DNA of 64,000 nucleotides from RGIG4034 sp045576455 (GCA_045576455.1 JAZNGM010000001.1:62001-126000), one strand, 5' to 3'; numbered from the stretch's first letter, positions 1 through 9,174 are shown. Program-made: numbers and translations. Notes: generated from the sequence alone by a model not told the origin.

Positions 1-677
1 GATAAATGAAGATTCAACTTGCCACACATTCTGTTAAGGTCAAGAGGGTAGTATTTTTTAATTCTGTCTTTTGCTACATGATATTTAGGTTCAATGGCAA
101 ATTCGTTAGATACAAAAGGGGAAACTACCAGCCTGAATTCCCGTTCACTTGAAAAGGAAGGATGCTTGAAAGCAGCGGACTGTACCCATGCTTCATTCAT
201 TAAATGTAATAATTCGGGTCGCTCTTTGTGGAAGTCGTCAGCGTTTTTTATCAGCTGGTAAAATGCATCTACCAAATGGTGTTCCTGCATGTTTTCCTGA
301 TAAAAAACTTCCTTTAAGAAAACGGCACCACCAATCATCTGTTCCATTAATTCTTCGTTGAAAGCAATGCAGACGCCTTGGCCAAAATGACCGTAACGGT
401 CCCATTGTGCTGCATCATCCCGATATTTTGAAAAACAGGCGGCATATGCGGAATAATGGAACTCCTTGGCCAGTTCATTTTTGAAAAAGGTGCTTGTTTC
501 GGAAAGCTTCTCTTTTTCTCCGTCGTTTGCAAGACGTGCGGTTACGGCATCACAGATTCCGTTCATAAACAGTCGCATTTCTGCGGCGTCATTCATATTG
601 AGTATGTTATTAAGTCGTAGCTCGGCACAACGGATAATACCGTCAAAAGCCGAAAAATCAGTATAATGATATAACAT
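1..677 (-). CDS. DUF2971 family protein (3' end beyond window)
   Basis: The reading frame is open from an ATG at 677 to the window edge, about 225 codons with no stop, so the C-terminus is missing. A GGAGG lies about 8 bases upstream of the ATG. The N-terminus reads MLYHYTDFSAFDGII. A central block has CFSKYRDDAAQWDRYG followed by GVCIAF, and a later SSEREFRLVV segment is present. This set (LYHYT start, CFS..WxRYG..GVCI, E-x-E-F-R) is the pattern of DUF2971 proteins, whose biochemical role is not established. No signal peptide or membrane segment is visible, so it is probably cytoplasmic. The next gene (825-1259) is on the same strand but ends in its own terminator, so this gene is probably transcribed separately. 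Confidence 0.75.
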   Translation of the reverse strand, partial: MLYHYTDFSAFDGIIRCAELRLNNILNMNDAAEMRLFMNGICDAVTARLANDGEKEKLSETSTFFKNELAKEFHYSAYAACFSKYRDDAAQWDRYGHFGQGVCIAFNEELMEQMIGGAVFLKEVFYQENMQEHHLVDAFYQLIKNADDFHKERPELLHLMNEAWVQSAAFKHPSFSSEREFRLVVSPFVSNEFAIEPKYHVAKDRIKKYYPLDLNRMCGKLNLHL

Positions 678-768
678 TATGAAACCTCCGCAAGAAAATA
701 ATTAATAGCTTTTAGTTAAAAAAGTTTTACTTTATTAAATTATATAATGTATTGTAAAAAACTGCAAT

Positions 769-805
769 AAAAGAGGCTCTGTTCAAACCGAACCGAGCCT
801 CTTGG
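769..805 (-). terminator. Rho-independent terminator after the 825-1259 gene
   Basis: Nine-base arms AAGAGGCTC (771-779) and GAGCCTCTT (795-803) enclose a 15-base loop. On the minus strand the stem is followed by TTTATTG. It sits directly downstream of the stop codon at 825 and separates that gene from the DUF2971 gene. Confidence 0.75.
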
Positions 806-824
806 TATTATTTTACGTTATGTA

Positions 825-1259
825 TTAGTTGTTCTTAGAAACAAATTTGTCAACAAGTGAATCAACTAAAGGAATTCTGATTGTCTTCATCTTAAGCGCA
901 AAGATACCTAATAATACTAAGAATACATCCGTTACTAATACAACAATTTCTCTGATGAAGCTTGTGATATTAGCTGGAATTACAAAGTACTTAGCTGTCT
1001 TATCAAACCAGTGGATGATGATGTTGATGATAGATGCTAAATCATCAAACCAACCTACTGCCACGCAAATAAGACTGCAAAGGATAGATACAGATACAGC
1101 TTTAACTACAGTCTTCTTTAACCATTCGTTATCTTCAGCAAAAAGAACATATGCTACGATAAGCAATGTTGCCCATGAAGAAACACCTGTAAGAGCAACT
1201 AAGAAGTAAGATGCTGCACCTAAGAGTGCAATAGATACGCCTAACTTTGTCTTTAACAT
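825..1259 (-). CDS. Small multi-spanning membrane protein, unknown function
   Basis: The start MLKTKLG at 1259 is chosen over an upstream in-frame ATG at 1304 because AGGAGG lies about 7 bases before it. The product is 144 residues and hydrophobic. Likely membrane segments lie near residues 5-24, 28-42, 52-70 and 104-124, with an amphipathic stretch near 72-88. The short polar tail ends in KNN. No catalytic or binding motif is recognised. It is flanked by terminators on both sides of its neighbourhood, so it is probably monocistronic. Function cannot be assigned from sequence. Confidence 0.7.
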   Translation of the reverse strand: MLKTKLGVSIALLGAASYFLVALTGVSSWATLLIVAYVLFAEDNEWLKKTVVKAVSVSILCSLICVAVGWFDDLASIINIIIHWFDKTAKYFVIPANITSFIREIVVLVTDVFLVLLGIFALKMKTIRIPLVDSLVDKFVSKNN

Positions 1260-1373
1260 TTTTAATCCTCCTAGAAATGTTATTGTATATTTGAAAATCT
1301 CCAAGGGTTATTATACGTCTTTTAGTTGATATTTGCAATGAGATTTTAGTATCGGAAAATGCAAATAAAATAA

Positions 1374-1401
1374 AAAAAGGCACTCTCTCAGAGCGCCTTT
1401 C
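1374..1401 (-). terminator. Terminator after the small lipoprotein gene
   Basis: Arms AAAGGCACTCT (1376-1386) and AGAGCGCCTTT (1390-1400) pair with one mismatch. On the minus strand the stem runs into a T-rich tract. It lies 12 bases past the stop codon at 1413. Confidence 0.75.
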
Positions 1402-1412
1402 CTCATTGTTTA

Positions 1413-1595
1413 TTAGAAATCTAATAAATCGCCAAGTGCTTCATTAGGATATTTGATAACATAGTGCATTTCGCAATATCCCTTTTTGTAAGTTTCAGCA
1501 TCGCAACCATCATACTTACAATCTTTGCTGCCGCATGCTACTAACTGTAAAGCTAAAACAACAAGTAATAATGCAGATACAATTTTCTTCTTCAT
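1413..1595 (-). CDS. Tiny Cys-rich lipoprotein
   Basis: The start is the ATG at 1595 (MKKKIVSALL), preceded by GGAGG. The product is 60 residues. A lipoprotein signal peptide runs from residue 1 to about 20 and ends in the lipobox LVAC, so the mature protein should be tethered to the outer face of the membrane. The roughly 40-residue mature part contains CKYDGC, GYC and MHY, giving a C-x3-C-x9-C-x2-H arrangement that could bind a metal such as zinc. It has its own terminator. I do not recognise the family, and metal binding is inference from residue spacing only. Confidence 0.7.
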   Translation of the reverse strand: MKKKIVSALLLVVLALQLVACGSKDCKYDGCDAETYKKGYCEMHYVIKYPNEALGDLLDF

Positions 1596-1730
1596 ATCGG
1601 AATCCTCCCTCATTTGTAAAATAAATAGATATGCTTATTATACCAATTCAGACATTTTTTTCAAGTTATTTGTATGATTATACCTTATTTATGCTACAGG
1701 CACCTAATTTATTTTGGGCTTTTTCGGTTT

Positions 1731-1802
1731 AAAAATTTGTGTAAAAATTTGTAAAAATATGTAAAAAGGTTGATTGCATTGGAAAAAAACTGGTCTTATA
1801 AT
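1731..1802 (+). promoter_or_regulatory. Promoter of the LtaS-like gene with upstream phased A-tracts
   Basis: The -35 is TTGCAT (1774-1779) and the -10 is TATAAT (1797-1802), with a 17-base spacer. Just upstream, AAAAA runs recur at 1731, 1743, 1753 and 1763, close to helical phasing, as in UP-element or curved-DNA promoters. The predicted 5' UTR is about 60 bases. Confidence 0.7.
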
Positions 1803-1868
1803 AATGTTTGATTGGTTAGTTTTATGCTAAAGAAAAAGTGATTAGAAACAGGGGAATTTGAAATAATT

Positions 1869-4133
1869 GTGAAAATACTTGATAAATTAAAAGAAATAAA
1901 GATAAAAGAATTATTTGGTAAAGTTAAAAGTTATTTTTGGCAGGGCATATTAATGTCCGGCTTTTTTGTGATACTGGAGCTTGCCTTTCACATCATGCAG
2001 AAAATGGAAATATCGGGACGTATCATATACCCGATTGGTTTTTCGGTAACTTTAGGATTCTTTCTTGCAGCACTTTTTTCATTTTTTCCCGGAAAAGTTA
2101 ATATAGTATTAAGTACGCTTGCAATGACGGTTTCGGTTATATGGACTTGTACGCAGACTTGCTATTCTTATGTCTTCCAGACTTATATGGAAGTAAATAA
2201 GATATTTATGGGTGGCGATGTTGTAGAAAATTTCGGTCAGGAAGTGAAGGATGCCATCGTAGGAAATATTCCCACCATTATTATTTTGGTAATCTTCGTG
2301 GCAGGCGTTGCCTTTGTGCTTGGCTATTTCATTAAACCGGAGAGAAAAAAAGTGCCGGTGAGCCTTCTGGGCATTCTTTTTGCAGTAGCATTACATTTTG
2401 GTTGTTACGGACTCTTGCATATAGAAGGTTCGGGCGCCTATTCGCCTATTTCCATGTATAAGCAGAATCCGGGAATACTGGACAATAATATGCAAAATTT
2501 TGGAATAATGACGTCATTACGTCTTGATTTGCGGGAAATGCTGTTTGAACGTCCCGCGGGAGCCAACGATACGCCGTTTCAGGATGAAAATGCGGATATT
2601 CTAAATCCGGGGAATCTACCTGCCGGTAATGAGCCGGGAAATACGGATAAGCCGGATTATTCCGATAAAACGGAGACGGATTTAGTAAATGGTGACTCAC
2701 AGACGGGTGATAGTGAGGGAAAAACAGATAACGCAGAGGAGGAACAAGATACAGAAAAAGATACTCAACCGGTGCCGGTTAAGACCAAAAATATTCTGGA
2801 TATTGATTTTGATGCGCTGTTGTCCCGGGAAAGTGACGCAACCATTGCGGCTATCCATCAGTACGTAAAAGCACAACCGGGTTCTAATACTAATCAATAC
2901 ACCGGTATATTTGAAGGCTATAACCTTATTATGATTTGTGCGGAAAGCTTCAGTTCCTATATGATTACGGAGGAACTTACACCGACGCTTTATAAGATGA
3001 GCAATAGTGGCTTTTCCTTTAAAAATTTTTACGGGACTTTTAAATCTGTTACAACAAACGGCGAATATGCTTTTTGTACAGGCTTGATGCCGAATACGGT
3101 TGGAAAAACGAATGACCTTAAAGTGAATTCTACTTTTATGCTTTCTGCGGATAAATATATGCCGTATTGTATGGGAAATGTTTTCTCGGACATGGGAGCA
3201 CGTACCTATGCGTATCATGGCAATAAAGGAAGCTACTATAAGCGCGAAGATACCCATACAAATATGGGATATGATGTGTTACGTTTTTGGGATTATGCTA
3301 TTATTGATGGAGTTAAGGATAAGAGCGGGAAACTTAAGTTTACCACTAACAAACCTAATTCTGATCTGGAACTTTTAACCCAGACGATGCCGGATTATCT
3401 GGGCGATTTAGATGAAAATGGTAAAGTAAAGAGATTTCATGCATACTATATGACTTACAGCGGACATCATCCTTATTATGATGTTACGGAAGCGGACAAA
3501 GTAAAGAGTCCTATGGTATACAGAAACCGTGAGATAGTCGATAATCTTCCGGTAAGCAGCCGCGTAAAAGGATACATTGCTGCTAATCTTGAACTTGAAA
3601 ACATGCTTACGCAACTTCTTGCTTCGCTTGAAGAAGCGGGATGTCTTGAAAATACGGTAATTGTTGTGACGAATGACCATTATCCGTATGGCTTGACGGA
3701 TAAAGAATTCAAGGAACTTGCAAAGTTTACCGGTAAGAAGATTGCACCTACGTATGGTATTTATGAAAATTCATTTATTTGCTATAATGCAGGTATGAAA
3801 GAGAATATAGTGGTGGATACGCCGTGTTGTACGGTGGACATCATTCCTACTTTGTTAAATTTGTTCGGTGTGGATTACGATTCCAGACTTTTAGCGGGAA
3901 CTGATATACTCGACCCTAATTCCTTCCATGTGGCAATGCTTTATAATCAGAGTTTTATTACCGATAAGATTAAATATAATACGGCTAATGGAAAAATAAC
4001 GTACCTGGTGGATAAGGAGAGTGTTTCGCAGGAGTATGTTGATGCATGCATCAGTTATATAAAGAATAAGTTTGAAATTTCTCTTCAAATTGTGAGCAAT
4101 GATTATTATAAGATAGTTTTTGATTCATTTTAG
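1869..4133 (+). CDS. LtaS-like membrane phosphoglycerol transferase / sulfatase-fold enzyme
   Basis: The start is a GTG with AGGGGAA about 10 bases upstream. The 754 residues comprise about five N-terminal membrane segments (near 23-45, 53-75, 77-106, 133-155, 163-187). An unusually long acidic Gly/Asn/Asp linker (about 235-305) follows, then an extracellular sulfatase-fold domain (about 345-700). The catalytic set known from lipoteichoic acid synthase is visible: Glu359 in ICAESF, a Thr nucleophile (Thr395 or the adjacent Thr) in VTTNGEY, and Asp603-His604 in TNDHYPYG. The expected role is transfer of glycerol-phosphate or a similar head group from phosphatidylglycerol to a surface polymer or lipid. 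The exact polymer is not determined. The gene has its own strong promoter. Confidence 0.85.
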   Translation: MKILDKLKEIKIKELFGKVKSYFWQGILMSGFFVILELAFHIMQKMEISGRIIYPIGFSVTLGFFLAALFSFFPGKVNIVLSTLAMTVSVIWTCTQTCYSYVFQTYMEVNKIFMGGDVVENFGQEVKDAIVGNIPTIIILVIFVAGVAFVLGYFIKPERKKVPVSLLGILFAVALHFGCYGLLHIEGSGAYSPISMYKQNPGILDNNMQNFGIMTSLRLDLREMLFERPAGANDTPFQDENADILNPGNLPAGNEPGNTDKPDYSDKTETDLVNGDSQTGDSEGKTDNAEEEQDTEKDTQPVPVKTKNILDIDFDALLSRESDATIAAIHQYVKAQPGSNTNQYTGIFEGYNLIMICAESFSSYMITEELTPTLYKMSNSGFSFKNFYGTFKSVTTNGEYAFCTGLMPNTVGKTNDLKVNSTFMLSADKYMPYCMGNVFSDMGARTYAYHGNKGSYYKREDTHTNMGYDVLRFWDYAIIDGVKDKSGKLKFTTNKPNSDLELLTQTMPDYLGDLDENGKVKRFHAYYMTYSGHHPYYDVTEADKVKSPMVYRNREIVDNLPVSSRVKGYIAANLELENMLTQLLASLEEAGCLENTVIVVTNDHYPYGLTDKEFKELAKFTGKKIAPTYGIYENSFICYNAGMKENIVVDTPCCTVDIIPTLLNLFGVDYDSRLLAGTDILDPNSFHVAMLYNQSFITDKIKYNTANGKITYLVDKESVSQEYVDACISYIKNKFEISLQIVSNDYYKIVFDSF

Positions 4134-4198
4134 CCTTAATAAATCGGAAAATCGGGATATTCTTACATTACAAGAGGATGATTAAGGAGGTTATGGAT

Positions 4199-4900
4199 AT
4201 GAAAGTAATAGCAGTGCTTAACGAGTTTAATAATGTATCGGTCATTGTCCGTTTACTTCTTGCAATGATTCTGGGTGGATGTATTGGTATGGAGCGTGAA
4301 AAGAATAAGAGACCTGCCGGTTTCCGTACCCATATCCTGGTGTGTGTCGGTTCCTGTATGACGGCATTGATAGGCTTGTTTGTATGGAGTGAAATGAATG
4401 GTGCTTCGGATCCATTACGTATCGCAGCACAGGTTATCTCCGGTATCGGTTTCTTGGGAGTAGGAACCATTCTTGTAAAAGAGCATGACCGTATTACGGG
4501 ATTAACAACAGCAGCCGGCTTATGGGCTACCGCAGCTATAGGTATTGCTTGCGGATATGGTTTTTATTCGGGTGCCTTTATCGGAACGCTGGTTGTCGCC
4601 ATTACTTCTGCGATTTTATATAAATTTGAATCAAGAGGACGTAAAAAGAACCGTAAGCGCAGTTTTTATATGGAAGTTGGTTCAACAGCGTGCCTGAACG
4701 AATATATTGACTGGATTCAAGAAGAATTCAAAGCTAAAAATGTTGTAGTTGTAGCCCCTAGAACGGCAATAAACGGAAATGTTGGACTGGAAATTGTGTT
4801 GCCGCTTGCGGGTAATGAAGATATTAAGGCTGTTTTGGGTATTTTGCGCAGCAAAGAGGCTGTTTTGTTTGCGGTGGAAAGTACAGGCAGGGAATCATAA
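4199..4900 (+). CDS. MgtC/SapB family membrane protein
   Basis: The start ATG at 4199 is 8 bases after AAGGAGG (4184-4190); the earlier in-frame ATGs at 4178 and 4193 overlap or crowd that site. The 233-residue protein has the MgtC signature: GMEREKNKRPAGFRTH, then VCVGSCMTALIG and SGIGFLGVGTIL, within about four membrane helices (residues 15-145). The C-terminal 80 residues are soluble with an alternating strand/helix pattern like the ACT-type domain of longer MgtC relatives. MgtC proteins are linked to growth at low magnesium and to modulation of membrane transport, but their biochemical activity is uncertain. Confidence 0.9.
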   Translation: MKVIAVLNEFNNVSVIVRLLLAMILGGCIGMEREKNKRPAGFRTHILVCVGSCMTALIGLFVWSEMNGASDPLRIAAQVISGIGFLGVGTILVKEHDRITGLTTAAGLWATAAIGIACGYGFYSGAFIGTLVVAITSAILYKFESRGRKKNRKRSFYMEVGSTACLNEYIDWIQEEFKAKNVVVVAPRTAINGNVGLEIVLPLAGNEDIKAVLGILRSKEAVLFAVESTGRES

Positions 4901-4913
4901 ATTTTTGAACATA

Positions 4914-4970
4914 TTAAGAGCATTGTTTTGAGTTGTATAATAATATGCAATTAGAAACGGCTCTTTTTTG
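4914..4970 (+). terminator. Probable terminator after the MgtC-family gene
   Basis: AAGAGC (4916-4921) pairs with GCTCTT (4960-4965) and runs into TTTT. The loop is long but contains further pairing (ATTG with CAAT). Weaker than the other terminators in the window. Confidence 0.5.
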
Positions 4971-5028
4971 CTTTATAAAATATATTTTGGATTAATTGTA
5001 AAAAAATACACACAGACGTAATAAAATG

Positions 5029-5037
5029 TGATATAAT
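5029..5037 (+). promoter_or_regulatory. Extended -10 promoter of the GGDEF fusion gene
   Basis: TGATATAAT is a perfect extended -10 element (TGn-TATAAT). No good -35 is visible at the usual distance. The predicted 5' UTR is about 80 bases. Confidence 0.55.
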
Positions 5038-5124
5038 TTCTCTATATATACTTATTGATTATAAAGGGTTATTTTACTTATATGGGAATGTGTTTTATAG
5101 TGCTATAAGAAAGGGGAATACGCC

Positions 5125-7041
5125 ATGAAAAAGAGAATAGCTGTATTCGTTAATGGTTGGGGAAGCGATTATATGCAGGAGACAGTCCACGGCATATATG
5201 AGAAGGCCAAGGCACAAAATGTAGATGTGTTTGTGTTTACTAATTTTTCTACGTATGCCGGAATCCAGGATAACAATAATAAAGGCGAATCCAATATTTA
5301 TCATTTACCGGATTTGGCAGATTTTGATGGTGTTATTCTGATGGCAAATTCCTTTAATATGCAGGATGAGATAGATTATCTTTCAGCACAGATTAAGGAA
5401 GTAGGTATTCCTGCCATTAGTATAGAATATGAGATAGAAGGTGCGGATTCAATCACTACGGACAATTACTTTGGAATGCATGAACTGGCAGAACATATGA
5501 TACAGGTTCATGGTGTTAAGAGGATTGTCTACATGGGTGGACCGCAAGGACATCAGGAAAGTAATATTCGTTTACAGGCTGTGAAGGATGCGGCGAAAGA
5601 GAATGGCATCACGATAGGGGAAGAGGATATTTTATATGGTGATTGGGCTAAGAACCAGTCTTTAAGGTTAATGGATGATTGGTATGAGATTAATCAAACA
5701 TATCCGGATGTTGTAATTTGTGCAAATGATATTATGGCCACCGGTGTGTGTGAGTGGGTTGTAGAACGGGGATATAAAGTGCCGGAAGATGTGAAAGTGA
5801 CAGGGTATGATTGCATCCGTGCAAGTCAGGAACATGAACCGGTTATTACGACAGTTACACACAGATGGAATGAAATGGGAGACCGTGCCTTTAAGCTTTT
5901 ATATGATAAAATGCAGGGTAGTGCCAAGATACAACCTATAACCGTAAAAACCGGATTTGTATGCGGAGAAAGCTGCGGATGTAAGTTTGTTAACAGCAGA
6001 TTTGATTTGCAGATGAAATTAAAGAATACGCATGCAAGAAAAATGGACGCTATGAGAGCTGACCAGCACTTCCGTCATATTTATACGGCAGTAAGAAAAG
6101 ATGAAACGGCAGAAGCTTTTTCAGGAAGTTTATCTTATTTGTATTCACATGAAAGCTGGATGGTTGGTAAGTATTTTATGCTATGTCTTGAACCGCAGTT
6201 TTTCCATGTGGAAGAAAATGATGAAAATCTGAGAATGGAAGGATATAGCGATGAGGTGGATGTCATATGTTCTCTCTTTGATGGTGTGGCAAGAGAACAT
6301 ATAACACTTGATAGAAAGACTGCTATGTTCCGGACAGCAAATGAAAGAGAAGATGCAGGTATTTATATCTTCGTTCCGATACATTCAGACGGAAAAAATA
6401 TGGGGTTTGCCATGTTAAGCAGTGGCGTTGATATTGTAGAGGACAATTACCTTTATATTTGGACAAGACACATGAACGAGTATCTTGAACAGGTACGCCG
6501 TAATGTGAAGCTTGCAGAACTGACACGTAAGTTGACAGAACTTTCCATAACCGACGTATTGACAGGGGTATATAACCGCGCCGGCTGTGAAAAAATAATT
6601 TATCCGTATCTTGAGGAGTGCCAAGAGGCAGGTGAACAGGGTATTGTAATGATTGTCGATATTGACAGAATGAAGACAATTAATGATAAATTCGGACATG
6701 CTAACGGTGACTTGGCTTTGCGTATGGTATCAAGTGTTTTGAAAGCGGAATTGCCACAAGGCTTTATGGTGGGACGTTTTGGAGGTGATGAATTCCTGGT
6801 TGGCGGTAAGTACACCCCGGAGACAAGTGTGGAATTCGTAATTGACAAAATAACCAAGAAACTGGCAGAAGAAGCTAAGCGGCGTGAAATACCATTTGAC
6901 TTATCCGTAAGTATGGGTGGTGTGACGATGGAAAAAGGTGAGACATTTGAACTTGAAAAATGTCTTGCAAAGGCTGATGAATATATGTATGCCGTAAAGG
7001 AAAAACACCATGCTGAGATTGATGGTGTAAAGCAAGCTTAA
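5125..7041 (+). CDS. Cytoplasmic LacI-type sugar-binding domain fused to a GGDEF diguanylate cyclase
   Basis: AAGGGG precedes the ATG. The 638 residues have no signal peptide and no membrane segment. Residues 1-290 match the periplasmic-binding-protein-like effector domain of LacI regulators (VNGWGSDYMQETVHGI; FDGVILMANSF; YPDVVICANDIMATG) but lack the DNA-binding helix-turn-helix. A CGESCGC motif lies at 280-286. Residues about 330-465 form a GAF-like middle region. The GGDEF domain begins after SITDVLTGVYNRAG and has the intact active site GRFGGDEF (GGDEF at 553-557), so synthesis of cyclic di-GMP is expected. The RxxD inhibitory site is not seen just upstream of it. Position next to xylan genes suggests a sugar ligand (inference). 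A terminator follows. Confidence 0.88.
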   Translation: MKKRIAVFVNGWGSDYMQETVHGIYEKAKAQNVDVFVFTNFSTYAGIQDNNNKGESNIYHLPDLADFDGVILMANSFNMQDEIDYLSAQIKEVGIPAISIEYEIEGADSITTDNYFGMHELAEHMIQVHGVKRIVYMGGPQGHQESNIRLQAVKDAAKENGITIGEEDILYGDWAKNQSLRLMDDWYEINQTYPDVVICANDIMATGVCEWVVERGYKVPEDVKVTGYDCIRASQEHEPVITTVTHRWNEMGDRAFKLLYDKMQGSAKIQPITVKTGFVCGESCGCKFVNSRFDLQMKLKNTHARKMDAMRADQHFRHIYTAVRKDETAEAFSGSLSYLYSHESWMVGKYFMLCLEPQFFHVEENDENLRMEGYSDEVDVICSLFDGVAREHITLDRKTAMFRTANEREDAGIYIFVPIHSDGKNMGFAMLSSGVDIVEDNYLYIWTRHMNEYLEQVRRNVKLAELTRKLTELSITDVLTGVYNRAGCEKIIYPYLEECQEAGEQGIVMIVDIDRMKTINDKFGHANGDLALRMVSSVLKAELPQGFMVGRFGGDEFLVGGKYTPETSVEFVIDKITKKLAEEAKRREIPFDLSVSMGGVTMEKGETFELEKCLAKADEYMYAVKEKHHAEIDGVKQA

Positions 7042-7053
7042 TAAAAATACTTA

Positions 7054-7089
7054 TTGGCACCGGTATCTGAGTTCGGTGCCAATTTTTTT
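7054..7089 (+). terminator. Strong terminator after the GGDEF fusion
   Basis: Perfect 9-base arms TTGGCACCG (7054-7062) and CGGTGCCAA (7074-7082) are followed by seven T. This separates the sensor gene from the xylan genes. Confidence 0.9.
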
Positions 7090-7117
7090 GAAAGGATTAT
7101 TTTATAGGAGGGTTACA

Positions 7118-9112
7118 ATGATAATTTATGTTGATGTGAATGCAGGACGTGACGGAAACGGAAGTAAGGAGATGCCGTACCGCCGTATAAATGATGCGGC
7201 TAAGGTTGCAAAAGCCGGGGATGAAGTATTGGTAGCGCCGGGCATTTACCGTGAATATGTTAATCCGGTAAATGCAGGAGAGGAAGATGCCCGCATTACT
7301 TATAAGAGTATTGAACCGTTGGGGGCAGTCATTACCGGTGCCGAACAGATAAATAATTGGGAACACTATGAGAAAAATGTCTGGGTTTGCCGCGTTAAGA
7401 ATAGTATTTTCGGTAACTATAACCCATACACTACGTTTGTTTACGGGGACTGGTATTTTGCCAAAGCGGATAAACATGCCGGCTGTGTATATCTTAATGA
7501 TAAGGCATTGTATGAAACCGCTTCATTAGAAGAATGTATTAAGGGTGAGATTTATGAATGCAGCTGGGTGCCGGAAGAGTCTGTATATAAATGGTATACC
7601 GAGCAGGATAAAGAAAAAGACGAAACAGTAATTTATGCTAACTTCCAAGGAAAAAATCCAAATGAGGAAAATGTTGAAATTAACGTAAGACGTGAGTGTT
7701 TCATGCCGGCTGAAACAGGTGTAAACTATATTACCGTTACCGGCTTTAATATTAATAAAGCAGCTACCACATGGGCACCGCCGGCAGCCTTCCAGGATGG
7801 TATGATTGGACCGCACTGGAGTAAAGGTTGGATTATTGAAGATTGTGATATATCGAACAGTAAGTGTGCGGGTATTTCTGTAGGTAAGTATCTTGATCCG
7901 GATAATGACCATTATTTTACATATAAGTATGTGAAGAGCCCTACACAGATGGAGCGGGATGCTGTTTGTAAGGGACAGTATCATGGTTGGTTAAAAGAAA
8001 AAGTGGGTGGACATATTATACGCCGTAACAATATCCATCATTGTGAACAGGGTGGTATTATAGGCCGTATGGGTGGTGTGTTCAGTATTATTGAAGACAA
8101 TCACATCCACCACATCAACAATATGATGGAACTGGGCGGTGCAGAAATCTCCGGTATTAAAATGCATGCTGCCATTGATGTTATCATGCGCCGTAATCAT
8201 ATTCACCACTGTACGATGGGAATCTGGTGCGATTGGGAAGCACAGGGAACAAGACTTACACAGAATCTGCTTCATGATAACCAGAGACCGGCATTTGCAA
8301 AGCCGCTTAAGGGCGGAATGATGTCTCAGGATATCTTTATTGAAGTAAGTCATGGACCTACGCTTATCGACAATAACATTATGCTGTCAGATGCAAGCGT
8401 TAGATTTGCGACACAGGGTGTTGCCATGGTACATAATCTTGTGTGTGGTGCACTTACTTGTGTGGGTGGCGGTACGGGTCCCCGTTATACGCCATACCAT
8501 ATTCCGCATAGAACAGAAGTTATGGGCTTTATGACTTTCCTTCACGGAGATGACCGGTTCTATAATAATATATTTGTGCAGAAATGGCCGGTGGCAGACG
8601 TAACTACCTTGCGTGATTCTTCAGAGGGTACGGATTCTGAAAACAGATTGGCAGGTACATGGATGTTTGATGAATATCCGACCTATGATGAATGGATTGC
8701 ACAGTTTGATTTTACAAAGCCTGCTAATATGGTGCAGCTTGAACGAGCACACTTTGGTCATTTGCCGGTATGGGTTGAAGGCAATATGTATCTTGGTGGT
8801 GCAAGGTCTTGTAAAAATGAGATTAACAATTTGATTGTGCCAAACGACAGAAACGATATTAAGATAGAGCTTGTGGAAAAAGACGGAGACTATTATCTTG
8901 ATACGAATATATATGATTTTATGGACGATTTTACAAGCCGTATGATTAATACGGATGTGCTGGGTAAGGCATTTGAACCGGAACAGCCATTTGAAAATAC
9001 GGACGGAACACCGATCCAATTTGATGCAGATTATTTTGGAGGACATCGTGGGGCTAATATAATTCCGGGACCTTTTGCTAATAAAGCGGATGCGGTAAAG
9101 AAGGTAAACTGA
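7118..9112 (+). CDS. xylC: GH120 beta-xylosidase, XylC-like
   Basis: The start ATG at 7118 follows AGGAGGG by about 6 bases; an upstream ATG lies in the terminator. The 664 residues form a right-handed parallel beta-helix enzyme with close similarity, as I recall the sequence, to Thermoanaerobacterium saccharolyticum XylC (shared YANFQG, GPHWSKGWIIED, DWEAQGTR, IEVSHGP). The two carboxylates reported as catalytic in XylC correspond to Asp372 and Glu409; both are present. A roughly 14-residue insertion separates them compared with XylC. There is no signal peptide, so it should act in the cytoplasm on imported xylo-oligosaccharides. It is the first gene of a run that continues to 14656. Confidence 0.88.
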   Translation: MIIYVDVNAGRDGNGSKEMPYRRINDAAKVAKAGDEVLVAPGIYREYVNPVNAGEEDARITYKSIEPLGAVITGAEQINNWEHYEKNVWVCRVKNSIFGNYNPYTTFVYGDWYFAKADKHAGCVYLNDKALYETASLEECIKGEIYECSWVPEESVYKWYTEQDKEKDETVIYANFQGKNPNEENVEINVRRECFMPAETGVNYITVTGFNINKAATTWAPPAAFQDGMIGPHWSKGWIIEDCDISNSKCAGISVGKYLDPDNDHYFTYKYVKSPTQMERDAVCKGQYHGWLKEKVGGHIIRRNNIHHCEQGGIIGRMGGVFSIIEDNHIHHINNMMELGGAEISGIKMHAAIDVIMRRNHIHHCTMGIWCDWEAQGTRLTQNLLHDNQRPAFAKPLKGGMMSQDIFIEVSHGPTLIDNNIMLSDASVRFATQGVAMVHNLVCGALTCVGGGTGPRYTPYHIPHRTEVMGFMTFLHGDDRFYNNIFVQKWPVADVTTLRDSSEGTDSENRLAGTWMFDEYPTYDEWIAQFDFTKPANMVQLERAHFGHLPVWVEGNMYLGGARSCKNEINNLIVPNDRNDIKIELVEKDGDYYLDTNIYDFMDDFTSRMINTDVLGKAFEPEQPFENTDGTPIQFDADYFGGHRGANIIPGPFANKADAVKKVN

Positions 9113-9174
9113 TTAAATCAAAATATGGTTAATATTAGTAATTTATATAAGCAAAGTAATATAGGGAGGTTACT

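Noticed and set aside
8621..9046. 141-codon minus-strand frame inside the GH120 gene
   Set aside because: It is antisense to strongly conserved beta-xylosidase sequence, with no ribosome site.
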